Source: Cnuella takakiae (GTDB lineage Bacteria; Bacteroidota; Bacteroidia; Chitinophagales; Chitinophagaceae). Taken from it: 64,000 bases of DNA. Within the stretch, counting starts at the first letter, position 1. Each line of letters starts with the position of its first letter. The notes below the pieces were generated by a model that saw only the letters and a program-made list of their open reading frames with translations, made no database searches and had not been told where the DNA came from. Of the stretch, positions 31,985-39,450 are shown piece by piece. The stretch covers positions 1,312,512-1,376,511 of the forward strand of contig NZ_MTFE01000010.1 of NCBI RefSeq assembly GCF_001953305.1. Direction: 5' to 3'. The translations under genes and the position numbers were made by a program.

Positions 31985-32287
31985 ATGCTTACAACCGATC
32001 AAATAAAAAAGACAGTATCTGCTTATTTCAGTGATAAGCCGGTAAAGAAGGTTTATTTATTTGGTTCGTATGCCCGGAAGGAAGCGGATGAAAGCAGTGA
32101 TGTAGACTTATTAGTTGACCTGAACTACGAGGAGAAAATTGGCTGGCAGTATTTCATTTGGAGCGAAGATCTGCAGCAGATACTTGGTTCCAAAGTGGAT
32201 GTAGTCAGCTCTAAAGGATTGTCGCCTTACCTAGCTCCCTTCATTCATAAAGAAAAACAACTGTTGTATGATAGGAGCGGCGGCTGA
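31985..32287 (+). CDS. mntA: MntA-like nucleotidyltransferase antitoxin, between nuoH and nuoI
   Basis: 100 residues. The active site GS-x10-DxD is complete: GSYARKEADESSDVDLLVDL (about 26-45). In the Shewanella MntA/HepT (type VII) system this enzyme neutralises its partner by attaching AMP residues to a tyrosine. The gene overlaps the HepT-like gene by 20 bases, typical of such pairs. It is unrelated in detail to the nucleotidyltransferase at 28853 (different N-terminus and spacing). G+C is low (26 of 60 bases at 32041-32100) relative to the nuo genes. Confidence 0.88.
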   Translation: MLTTDQIKKTVSAYFSDKPVKKVYLFGSYARKEADESSDVDLLVDLNYEEKIGWQYFIWSEDLQQILGSKVDVVSSKGLSPYLAPFIHKEKQLLYDRSGG

Positions 32288-32615
32288 CAAGCAAAGGCTG
32301 CTGCACATTCGGGACGCGATAAAGGAGATAGAGCATTATGTAGCAGGCTTGACTGCTTCAGTGTTTTTCGAGAATTCTTTGATCCGGTCCGGCTGTGTTT
32401 TCCAATTGCAAATAATTGGTGAAGCAGCAAACCATGTGTCAGAAAGCCTACAGTTGCAGCATGCCGAAATAGAGTGGAGGAGTATGGCAGGTTTGCGCAA
32501 CATTATCGTTCACGCTTACTGGGGTATCGATTATGTTCAGATATGGCGGATTATTAAAGAAGATCTGCCGGCATTAAAAAATAATATTGATAAAATTCTT
32601 AGGAGTTTACCATAA
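32268..32615 (+). CDS. hepT: HepT-like HEPN ribonuclease toxin (DUF86)
   Basis: 115 residues of the DUF86/HepT family. DAIKEIEHYVAG near residue 16, NSLIRSGCVFQLQIIGEAANHVSE (about 36-59, read in two parts, NSLIRSGCVFQL and QIIGEAANHVSE) and the toxin motif R-x4-H-x-Y in GLRNIIVHAYWGID (about 80-93) are all intact. The tyrosine after the His is the residue AMPylated by MntA in the characterised system. An active RNase toxin is therefore plausible. The stop codon is immediately followed by the nuoI start codon. Confidence 0.88.
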   Translation: MIGAAADKQRLLHIRDAIKEIEHYVAGLTASVFFENSLIRSGCVFQLQIIGEAANHVSESLQLQHAEIEWRSMAGLRNIIVHAYWGIDYVQIWRIIKEDLPALKNNIDKILRSLP

Positions 32616-33164
32616 ATGCAATCACTTACCAACAGAGGAAAACAGGTAGAACGCAAGCCCATGACACTGGTGGAGAAGATGTACCTCCCCGCCATCTTCA
32701 AAGGCATGGGCATTACCTTTAGCCACCTCTTTAAAAAACGTCCTACCATCAGCTACCCCGAAGAGCAGCGTCCGTTTTCGGCCGTGTTCCGCGGACTGCA
32801 GATACTGAACCGTGACGAAGAAGGCCGGGAGCGTTGCACCGCCTGTGGCCTGTGTGCCGTTGCCTGCCCAGCAGAAGCCATTACCATGGAAGCCGCCGAG
32901 CGACAGGCCGGTGAAGAAAACCTGTACCGCGAGGAGAAGTATGCGGCCAAATACGAGATCAACATGCTGCGTTGCATTTTCTGCGGCCTGTGTGAAGAAG
33001 CTTGTCCTAAGGATGCCATTTACCTGTCGCAAACCTTTGCGCCCGCCAACTACGGCCGCACCGGTTTTATATATGGTAAAGAAGACCTGCTGATTCCTAA
33101 CCCGGTTACCGATCCGGAAGGATACGCAAAAGCAAAAGGAACCATTCCGCAAGCAACTAAATAA
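32616..33164 (+). CDS. nuoI: NADH-quinone oxidoreductase subunit I
   Basis: 23-kDa ferredoxin-like subunit with clusters N6a and N6b. Two C-x2-C-x2-C-x3-CP motifs are seen: CTACGLCAVACPAEAI (about 73-88) and CIFCGLCEEACPKDAI (about 118-133). 182 residues. Starts without any gap after the HepT-like stop, so its translation may depend on the toxin gene being translated. Confidence 0.97.
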   Translation: MQSLTNRGKQVERKPMTLVEKMYLPAIFKGMGITFSHLFKKRPTISYPEEQRPFSAVFRGLQILNRDEEGRERCTACGLCAVACPAEAITMEAAERQAGEENLYREEKYAAKYEINMLRCIFCGLCEEACPKDAIYLSQTFAPANYGRTGFIYGKEDLLIPNPVTDPEGYAKAKGTIPQATK

Positions 33165-33176
33165 GTAATAAAACAA

Positions 33177-33226
33177 GACCACGGACAACGGACGACTGAT
33201 GTCTGTGGTCTGTTGTCCGTTGTCCC
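33177..33226 (+). repeat. Heptad-periodic inverted repeat between nuoI and nuoJ
   Basis: ACGGACA, ACGGACG, ACTGATG, TCTGTGG, TCTGTTG and TCCGTTG follow at 7-base steps. GGACAACGGAC and GTCCGTTGTCC pair as the two arms. Confidence 0.9.
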
Positions 33227-33233
33227 ATTTATC

Positions 33234-33791
33234 ATGAGCATTTCTGAAATTCTCTTTTACGCCCTCTCCGCTGTTTCGCTGGTAAGCGCCCTGATGGTGA
33301 TCACCAGCAAGAACCCGGTGTACAGCGTACTGTGGCTGATCATCACGTTCTTTACTATTTCGGGTCACTACCTGTTGCTGAATGCACAGTTCCTGGCCAT
33401 TGTAAACATCATTGTTTATGCAGGTGCCATTATGGTACTGTTCCTGTACGTGCTCATGTTGATGGACCTGCGTAAGGAGTCCGAGCCCCAAAAGAACAAA
33501 TGGCTGAAGCTGGCTGGGGCCGTTGCTGGCGGCTCATTGCTATTGGTGCTGGTGGCTGCCCTGCGCAATGCCGATACCCGCATGGCGGAGATCAATACCG
33601 GTAATATCGGTTTGATTGAAAACCTGGGCAGGGTACTGTTTACGGAGTATGTGGTGCCTTTTGAAATCGCTTCCATCCTCTTCCTCAGCGCCATGGTAGG
33701 TGCAGTGGTCATTGGTAAAAGAGAAAAGACCATCCGGACTACCACCAATACCCTGCAGCAGGAAAAAACCGCAGAAGCGGTAACTGCATAA
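33234..33791 (+). CDS. nuoJ: NADH-quinone oxidoreductase subunit J
   Basis: Membrane subunit with five segments. NPVYSVLWLIITFFTISGHYLLL (about 27-49, read as NPVYSVLWLI and TFFTISGHYLLL) and IVYAGAIMVLFLYVLMLMD (about 62-80), which contains the pi-bulge helix of the pump, are diagnostic. The ATG at 33234 fits a short N-terminus; an earlier ATG lies inside the repeat. 185 residues. Confidence 0.95.
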   Translation: MSISEILFYALSAVSLVSALMVITSKNPVYSVLWLIITFFTISGHYLLLNAQFLAIVNIIVYAGAIMVLFLYVLMLMDLRKESEPQKNKWLKLAGAVAGGSLLLVLVAALRNADTRMAEINTGNIGLIENLGRVLFTEYVVPFEIASILFLSAMVGAVVIGKREKTIRTTTNTLQQEKTAEAVTA

Positions 33792-33834
33792 AGGATGAAC
33801 CACCAACTTCGAATCCACTAAACCAATTCCGGCA

Positions 33835-34173
33835 ATGCCAATCAACTATTATATCTTCTTATCACTTGCGTTGTTCATCATCGGCATCATCGGGGTGCTT
33901 ACCCGGCGCAACGTGATCATCGTGTTCATGTGCATCGAACTGATGCTGAACGCCGTTAACCTGCTGCTGGTTGCTTTCTCCAAAATGCACCACCTGGCTG
34001 CCGCAGGCGCCGGCAACGCGGTGAACAACGTAGGTTCCGAAGGACAACTTTTTGTATTCTTCATCATGGTAGTGGCCGCCGCCGAAGTGAGCGTGGGCCT
34101 GGCCATCATCGTGATGTTGTACCGCAATACCCGTTCGGTGGATATCAATTTCCTGAACCGACTAAAACACTAA
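33835..34173 (+). CDS. nuoK: NADH-quinone oxidoreductase subunit K
   Basis: Three-helix membrane subunit. Two conserved glutamates lie in the helices: [13 protein letters not shown] (about 39-51) and [14 protein letters not shown] (about 80-93). 112 residues, slightly long because of a 20-residue loop with [14 protein letters not shown]. Confidence 0.96.
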   Translation: MPINYYIFLSLALFIIGIIGVLTRRNVIIVFMCIELMLNAVNLLLVAFSKMHHLAAAGAGNAVNNVGSEGQLFVFFIMVVAAAEVSVGLAIIVMLYRNTRSVDINFLNRLKH

Positions 34174-34175
34174 TA

Positions 34176-34236
34176 CAGCCTTTAGCTGTTAGCTGTTGGC
34201 CTTTGGCTAATAGCTAACAGCCAACAGCTAACAGCT
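34176..34236 (+). repeat. Heptad-periodic inverted repeat between nuoK and nuoL
   Basis: TAGCTGT, TAGCTGT, TGGCCTT, TGGCTAA, TAGCTAA, CAGCCAA and CAGCTAA follow at 7-base steps. The arms AGCTGTTAGCTGTTGGC (34184-34200) and 34220-34236 pair perfectly over 17 bases. It belongs to the same sequence family as the nuoB-nuoC repeat. Confidence 0.95.
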
Positions 34237-34241
34237 CTTTT

Positions 34242-36122
34242 ATGAAGAACTTGATTGCACTGATTCCACTGCTGCCTTTTATCGGATTCCTCATCAACGG
34301 CCTGGGCCGCAAGGTGCTGCCCAAGGGTGTTGCCGGCCTCATCGGCAGCGGCACCGTGCTGGCTTCCTTTATCATCAGCCTTACCATCTTTTTACAGGGC
34401 AACTATGCTGCGCCTGTGGTTCACCTGTTCGACTTTATATCGGTAGGTAGCCTGAAGATTCCGTTCGCCTTCCAGGTAGACCAGCTCACTACGCTGTTCC
34501 TCCTCATCATCACAGGCGTGGGTTTCCTCATCCATGTGTACTCCACCGCTTACATGCACGAAGAAGCCGGCCAGCATTTTGCCCGCTACTTTGCTTACCT
34601 CAACCTCTTCGTATTTTCGATGCTGTTGCTGGTGATGGGTGCCAACTTCGTGATCATGTTCATTGGCTGGGAAGGTGTAGGCCTTTGCTCTTACCTGCTG
34701 ATCGGTTATTGGTTTAAAAACGTAAACTATACCGCTGCTGCGAAGAAGGCCTTTGTAATGAACCGTATTGGTGACCTGGGTTTCCTGCTGGCCGTGTTCT
34801 GGATCATTGCCAAACTGGGTACTGTTTCGTACAACGAAGTTTTTACCGCCGCCAACCTGGCTAAACTTTCTGCAACTGATATAACGGGCATTACCCTGCT
34901 GCTCTTTGTAGGTGCCACCGGTAAAAGCGCACAGATTCCGCTGTATACCTGGCTGCCCGATGCGATGGCGGGTCCCACACCTGTATCGGCGCTGATCCAC
35001 GCCGCAACGATGGTAACTGCAGGTATCTATATGATTGCCCGCAGCAATGCGTTGTACCAATTAGCTGGGACAACTAATGCCATCATCGCCATCATTGGTG
35101 CAGCTACCGCACTGCTGGCTGCAACCATCGCCCTGCGTCAGAACGATATCAAAAAGGTACTGGCTTATTCTACCGTGAGCCAGTTGGGTTATATGTTCCT
35201 GGCACTGGGCACCGGCGCTTATACCGCTGCTGTGTTCCACGTAATGACACACGCATTCTTCAAAGCCCTCCTCTTCCTGGGTTCGGGTAGCGTGATCCAT
35301 GCCGTGAGCGGTGAACAGGATATCCGCAACATGGGTGGTTTGAAAAAAGCGCTGCCCATCACTTACCTTACTTTCCTGATTGGCTGTATCGCCATTGCCG
35401 GTATTCCTCCGTTCTCCGGTTTCTTTTCTAAAGATGCCATCCTGCTGAATGCATTTGCATACGATAAGTTCCTGTGGGCTGTTGGTTTGCTGACGGCTGC
35501 ACTCACAGCTTTTTATATGTTTCGGTTGCTCTTCATCACCTTCAACGGTTCGTTTCGTGGCACCGAAGCCCAGCGCCATCACCTGCACGAAAGCCCCATT
35601 GCCATGACCCTGCCCCTGATCATCCTGGCAGTGTTGTCGATTGCTGGTGGTTTTGTGGGTATTCCTGCACTGTTTACCGAAGGCGGTGAAAAACTGGCCG
35701 AGTTCCTGAAGCCTGTAATCAACCCTGAACATACCGTACACGTAGAACACAGCACCGAATGGGTACTGGTAGGCCTTACTACGGGTATCGCTGTTGCCGC
35801 CATCATCGTTGCTTTCCTGCGCTACCGCAACTACAAGGCAGAACAGCCTTCTGCTGTAGGCCGCCTGCTGGAAAACAAATGGTATGTTGATGAACTCTAT
35901 AATGGTGTGGTGGTAAAACCTATCAATGCACTTGGTTCTTTTGCCAACAGCTTTATTGAAAAGAGCGGTATTGACGCCCTGGTAAATGGCGTAGGCAAAC
36001 TGGTGAACTACAGCGGCCGCCAGTTGCGCTGGTTGCAAAGCGGCCAGGTAGGTAGTTATGTATTGCTGATGGTGGTGAGCATGGTGATGTTTTTTGTGCT
36101 GCAGTTTTTCCTGCGCAGGTAA
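34242..36122 (+). CDS. nuoL: NADH-quinone oxidoreductase subunit L
   Basis: Largest antiporter-like proton pump subunit, with the long lateral helix at its C-terminus. The sequence MFIGWEGVGLCSYLLIGYW (about 138-156) holds the key glutamate. TWLPDAMAGPTPVSALIHAATMV (about 239-261, read as TWLPDAMAGP and TPVSALIHAATMV), HAFFKALLFL and IPPFSGFFSKD are typical. 626 residues. Confidence 0.97.
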   Translation: MKNLIALIPLLPFIGFLINGLGRKVLPKGVAGLIGSGTVLASFIISLTIFLQGNYAAPVVHLFDFISVGSLKIPFAFQVDQLTTLFLLIITGVGFLIHVYSTAYMHEEAGQHFARYFAYLNLFVFSMLLLVMGANFVIMFIGWEGVGLCSYLLIGYWFKNVNYTAAAKKAFVMNRIGDLGFLLAVFWIIAKLGTVSYNEVFTAANLAKLSATDITGITLLLFVGATGKSAQIPLYTWLPDAMAGPTPVSALIHAATMVTAGIYMIARSNALYQLAGTTNAIIAIIGAATALLAATIALRQNDIKKVLAYSTVSQLGYMFLALGTGAYTAAVFHVMTHAFFKALLFLGSGSVIHAVSGEQDIRNMGGLKKALPITYLTFLIGCIAIAGIPPFSGFFSKDAILLNAFAYDKFLWAVGLLTAALTAFYMFRLLFITFNGSFRGTEAQRHHLHESPIAMTLPLIILAVLSIAGGFVGIPALFTEGGEKLAEFLKPVINPEHTVHVEHSTEWVLVGLTTGIAVAAIIVAFLRYRNYKAEQPSAVGRLLENKWYVDELYNGVVVKPINALGSFANSFIEKSGIDALVNGVGKLVNYSGRQLRWLQSGQVGSYVLLMVVSMVMFFVLQFFLRR

Positions 36123-36303
36123 AAACCACACCCCCTAGCCCCCTGAAGGGGGAACTTAGGTCGGAGTGTCTGGTAAATAACAAAAGTTCTTTTACGCAAT
36201 AGATTTTTTAACAAGTAAAATTCCAAACACCCATTGCTTTGAACCGCTTCAAAACAGGTAGGGTAGATGGACCTAAGTTCCCCCTCTAGGGGGACAGGGG
36301 GTT
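36123..36303 (+). repeat. Element with C-rich inverted ends between nuoL and nuoM
   Basis: The left end ACCCCCT-AG-CCCCCT-GA followed by GGGGGAACTTAGGTC (about 36128-36160) matches the reverse complement of the right end (about 36270-36302) at about 29 of 33 positions. The inner roughly 110 bases carry GTTCTTTTACGCAA, also close to the nuoA-nuoB element. The form suggests a small mobile or REP-like element. Confidence 0.8.
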
Positions 36304-36307
36304 TGAT

Positions 36308-37783
36308 ATGGTTACATTATTACTTTTTCTCGTTCCGCTGATCGGCGGCCTGGTAAGCTTCGGGCTCAAAGACGACCGCACTGCAAGAGGCTGGGCCCTG
36401 TTGGTAGCCACCATCGGCGTAGCACTGGCTGTGTGGGGTATCAACCTGCCCGCAGTAGATGCCGGCCGAAACTTTCATGCCGGTTGGATGGGCTCGCTTG
36501 GTTCTTCTTTTTCGTTGAACCTCGATGGCCTGTCAGGTATACTGACCCTGCTCACCACCATTGCCTACCCTGTAATATTGGTAGCAACATGGAACAGCAC
36601 CTATAAAAAATCAAACAGTTTCTTTGGACTGATGCTGCTGGCACAAGCCGGTATCATTGGCGTGTTCCTGGCAACCGATGCACTTTTGTTCTACTTCTTC
36701 TGGGAACTGGCGCTCATCCCTGTGTACTTCCTCTGCTCGCAGTGGGGTGGGGAGCGCCGCATTGCCGTGACCTTCAAATTCTTTATCTACACCTTCACCG
36801 CATCGGTGCTGATGCTGATCGGTATTTTATACCTCTATTTCCAAACACCGGATAAGTCGTTTTCGCTGCAGTCGTTTTATAACCTCAATCTTTCTACCCG
36901 CGAGCAGTCGCATGTGTTTTGGTTGATGTTCCTGGCTTTTGCCGTGAAAATGCCCATCTTCCCTTTCCATACCTGGCAACCTGACACTTACGAGCAAAGC
37001 CCTACGGCCGCTACAATGGTGCTGAGCGGCATTATGGTGAAAATGGGTGTATATGGTGTGATCCGCTGGGTAATGCCGGTAGTACCTGCCGCTGCATACT
37101 CCTGGGGTGATGTCGTGATGAGCCTTTCGGTGATCGGTATCATTTACGCTTCCATCATTGCCATCCAGCAAAACGACCTGAAGCGCCTGATCGCTTATTC
37201 TTCTATCGCGCACATTGGTTTTATGAGTGCTGCGCTTTTTGCCGAAAGCACCAGCGGTGCACAGGGCGTGATGATGCAGATGTTCAACCACGGTGTAAAC
37301 ATCATCGGTTTGTGGATCGTTGTCGAATTGATCGAACGCCAGATGGGTACCCGCAAACTGAGCGAACTGGGCGGACTGGCACAAAAGGCGCCGGCGCTGG
37401 CCATCCTGCTGGTAATCGTTGCTTTTGCCAATATCTCCCTGCCTTTAACCAATGCCTTTGTCGGTGAGTTCCTCATGTTCAACGGTATCTTCAACAGCAC
37501 CGTTACACAGTACAACCATGTGTTTGCCGTACTGGCAGGTCTCAGCATCATATTGGGCGCAGTATATACGCTGAACATGGTGTCCAAAGTGTTCTTTGGC
37601 AATACCAACCAGCTCACCGCCCGTGCTACCGACATCCTGTTCAACGAACGCGTGGCCTTGTCCATCGTTGTTGGAATCATAATCGTATTTGGTGTTTACC
37701 CGCAGCCTTTGCTCAACCTCACTGCTGGCTTTGTTGACAGCCTGTTGAAAGAAGCTTCTGTTGCACAACTGATCGGAAAATAA
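36308..37783 (+). CDS. nuoM: NADH-quinone oxidoreductase subunit M
   Basis: Antiporter-like proton pump subunit. YFFWELALIPVYFLCSQWGG (about 128-147) has the proton-channel glutamate. PFHTWQPDTYEQSPTAATMVL (about 219-239, read as PFHTWQPDTY and EQSPTAATMVL) and SSIAHIGFMSAALF are typical. 491 residues. Two bases separate it from nuoN, the tightest junction between nuo genes here. Confidence 0.97.
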   Translation: MVTLLLFLVPLIGGLVSFGLKDDRTARGWALLVATIGVALAVWGINLPAVDAGRNFHAGWMGSLGSSFSLNLDGLSGILTLLTTIAYPVILVATWNSTYKKSNSFFGLMLLAQAGIIGVFLATDALLFYFFWELALIPVYFLCSQWGGERRIAVTFKFFIYTFTASVLMLIGILYLYFQTPDKSFSLQSFYNLNLSTREQSHVFWLMFLAFAVKMPIFPFHTWQPDTYEQSPTAATMVLSGIMVKMGVYGVIRWVMPVVPAAAYSWGDVVMSLSVIGIIYASIIAIQQNDLKRLIAYSSIAHIGFMSAALFAESTSGAQGVMMQMFNHGVNIIGLWIVVELIERQMGTRKLSELGGLAQKAPALAILLVIVAFANISLPLTNAFVGEFLMFNGIFNSTVTQYNHVFAVLAGLSIILGAVYTLNMVSKVFFGNTNQLTARATDILFNERVALSIVVGIIIVFGVYPQPLLNLTAGFVDSLLKEASVAQLIGK

Positions 37784-37785
37784 TT

Positions 37786-39165
37786 ATGAACGCTCTGATT
37801 TTTTCGGCCCTCAGCGGCGTGGCGATGATGTTTAGCGGTATCCTGCTGCACAACAAAGCTGCCATCCGCAACCTGGCCATTGTATTGTTGCTGGCAGTAA
37901 TAGTGGCCAACATCGCCGAACTCCGTGGTGTGTCGTTCTTCAACATCAACACCGCAGGCCTGATGGCTTTTGACTCTTTCGCCCTCCTGTTTTCCACCAT
38001 CGCGGCTGGTGCCACCCTGGTATTCTTCCTGCTTTCGGGCAGCGATATGGAAAAGGTAGGATCTAACTTTTCCGACTATTTTGCCCTCATCTTTTTTATC
38101 CTTTGTGGGGTAATCATTTCGGCGGCTTTCCAAAGCCTGCTGATGCTCTTCCTGGGTATTGAGATCATGTCCATTCCGCTGTACATCCTGGCAGGATCGG
38201 ACAAGCGCAACCTGAAGAGCAACGAAGCTTCGCTGAAGTACTTCCTGATGGGATCTTTCTCTACCGGCATCATGCTGATGGGTATTGCCCTTTGCTATGG
38301 TGCAGCAGGCAGTTTCAACCTTACATCCGTTGCTTTTGATACCGCAAAGATTCCCGTACTGCTCATCGCAGGTATGATGCTCCTGCTTTTCGGTATGTCG
38401 TTCAAAGTATCGGCCGCGCCCTTTCATTTCTGGACCCCCGATGTGTACGACGGATCGCCTACGGTATTTACCTCTTTCATGGCTACGGTGGTAAAAGCCG
38501 GTGGCTTTATTGCCTTCATGCGTTTGTTTGCCGAAAGCTTCAATACCATACAAGGCGAATGGAAACTGCTGGTGGCCATCATTACGGCAGCTACGCTTTT
38601 TGTGGGCAATATCACGGCCGTTTTCCAGCAAAGCGTAAAGCGCATGCTAGCCTATTCCTCTATTGCACAGGCAGGTTTTATGATGCTGGCAATCTATGCC
38701 ATCAACAGCGATGCTAAGGAAGGCCTGCTGTTGTATGCCGCAGCTTATTCGCTGGCTACCATCGGCATCTTTGCTGTGTTGATCCGCATGCAGGATTACA
38801 CATTTGATGGTTTCAACGGCTTTGCCCGACAGCAGCCCGTGGTTGCCGCCGCACTGGTAATCTTTATCCTGTCTCTGGCCGGTATACCACTTACAGCCGG
38901 CTTTCTTTCCAAGTTCATGATGCTGCGTGCCGCCATTGCCAATGGCAGTGTATGGCTGGTGATCTTTGCAGTACTCATGGCCGCTGTTTCGGTGTACTAT
39001 TATTTCCGACTGATACAGGCCATGTACTTCAAGGAGCGCACCAGTGGCAATGCCCTGGTGTTTAACGCCTCCCCTGCATTTACCTACACCCTGGTGGCAG
39101 TGGCAGCCATTACCATCATCCTGGGTTTATTCCCAAGCCTGCTGACCTACTGGCTGTACTTCTAA
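37786..39165 (+). CDS. nuoN: NADH-quinone oxidoreductase subunit N
   Basis: Third antiporter-like pump subunit. FLGIEIMSIPLYILAGSDKR (about 123-142), FHFWTPDVYDGSPTVFTSFM (about 213-232) and YSSIAQAGFMMLAIY are typical. 459 residues. It is the last nuo gene, followed by a terminator, so nuoA to nuoN are all present in canonical order. Confidence 0.97.
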   Translation: MNALIFSALSGVAMMFSGILLHNKAAIRNLAIVLLLAVIVANIAELRGVSFFNINTAGLMAFDSFALLFSTIAAGATLVFFLLSGSDMEKVGSNFSDYFALIFFILCGVIISAAFQSLLMLFLGIEIMSIPLYILAGSDKRNLKSNEASLKYFLMGSFSTGIMLMGIALCYGAAGSFNLTSVAFDTAKIPVLLIAGMMLLLFGMSFKVSAAPFHFWTPDVYDGSPTVFTSFMATVVKAGGFIAFMRLFAESFNTIQGEWKLLVAIITAATLFVGNITAVFQQSVKRMLAYSSIAQAGFMMLAIYAINSDAKEGLLLYAAAYSLATIGIFAVLIRMQDYTFDGFNGFARQQPVVAAALVIFILSLAGIPLTAGFLSKFMMLRAAIANGSVWLVIFAVLMAAVSVYYYFRLIQAMYFKERTSGNALVFNASPAFTYTLVAVAAITIILGLFPSLLTYWLYF

Positions 39166-39197
39166 GTTGCAGCAGGTACAGAATGTTCAATATTTGC

Positions 39198-39226
39198 AAA
39201 GGTTCGCTTCGGCGGACCTTTTTGCT
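39198..39226 (+). terminator. Rho-independent terminator of the nuo operon
   Basis: The stem AAAGGTTCGC (39198-39207) pairs with GCGGACCTTT (39212-39221), with one G-T pair and a TTCG loop, followed by T residues. It lies about 33 bases beyond nuoN. Confidence 0.88.
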
Positions 39227-39450
39227 TTTTACGAAGAGTAGGCAAGGGAGCAGCGGGGCACAGAATAGATAAGAAAACAGGCAGGGAGATTTTTAAAGGT
39301 TCGCGCTCAATCCCGGTGCAGCATTGGCCTGCTTTGCTGCTTGGCGCTTTAGCATACATTATTCCTGTAGCCCAAACTGCGGTGCGTCAAATATTAGCTT
39401 TCCGTGAAACTTTCCGGCGCACTATTTAAATTCCTACCTTAGGCGTTGCC

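Noticed and set aside
35061-36131. Long open frame (about 356 codons) antisense to nuoL
   Set aside because: Same reason: nuoL is certain, and the antisense product is low-complexity in His, Gln and Glu with no family resemblance.
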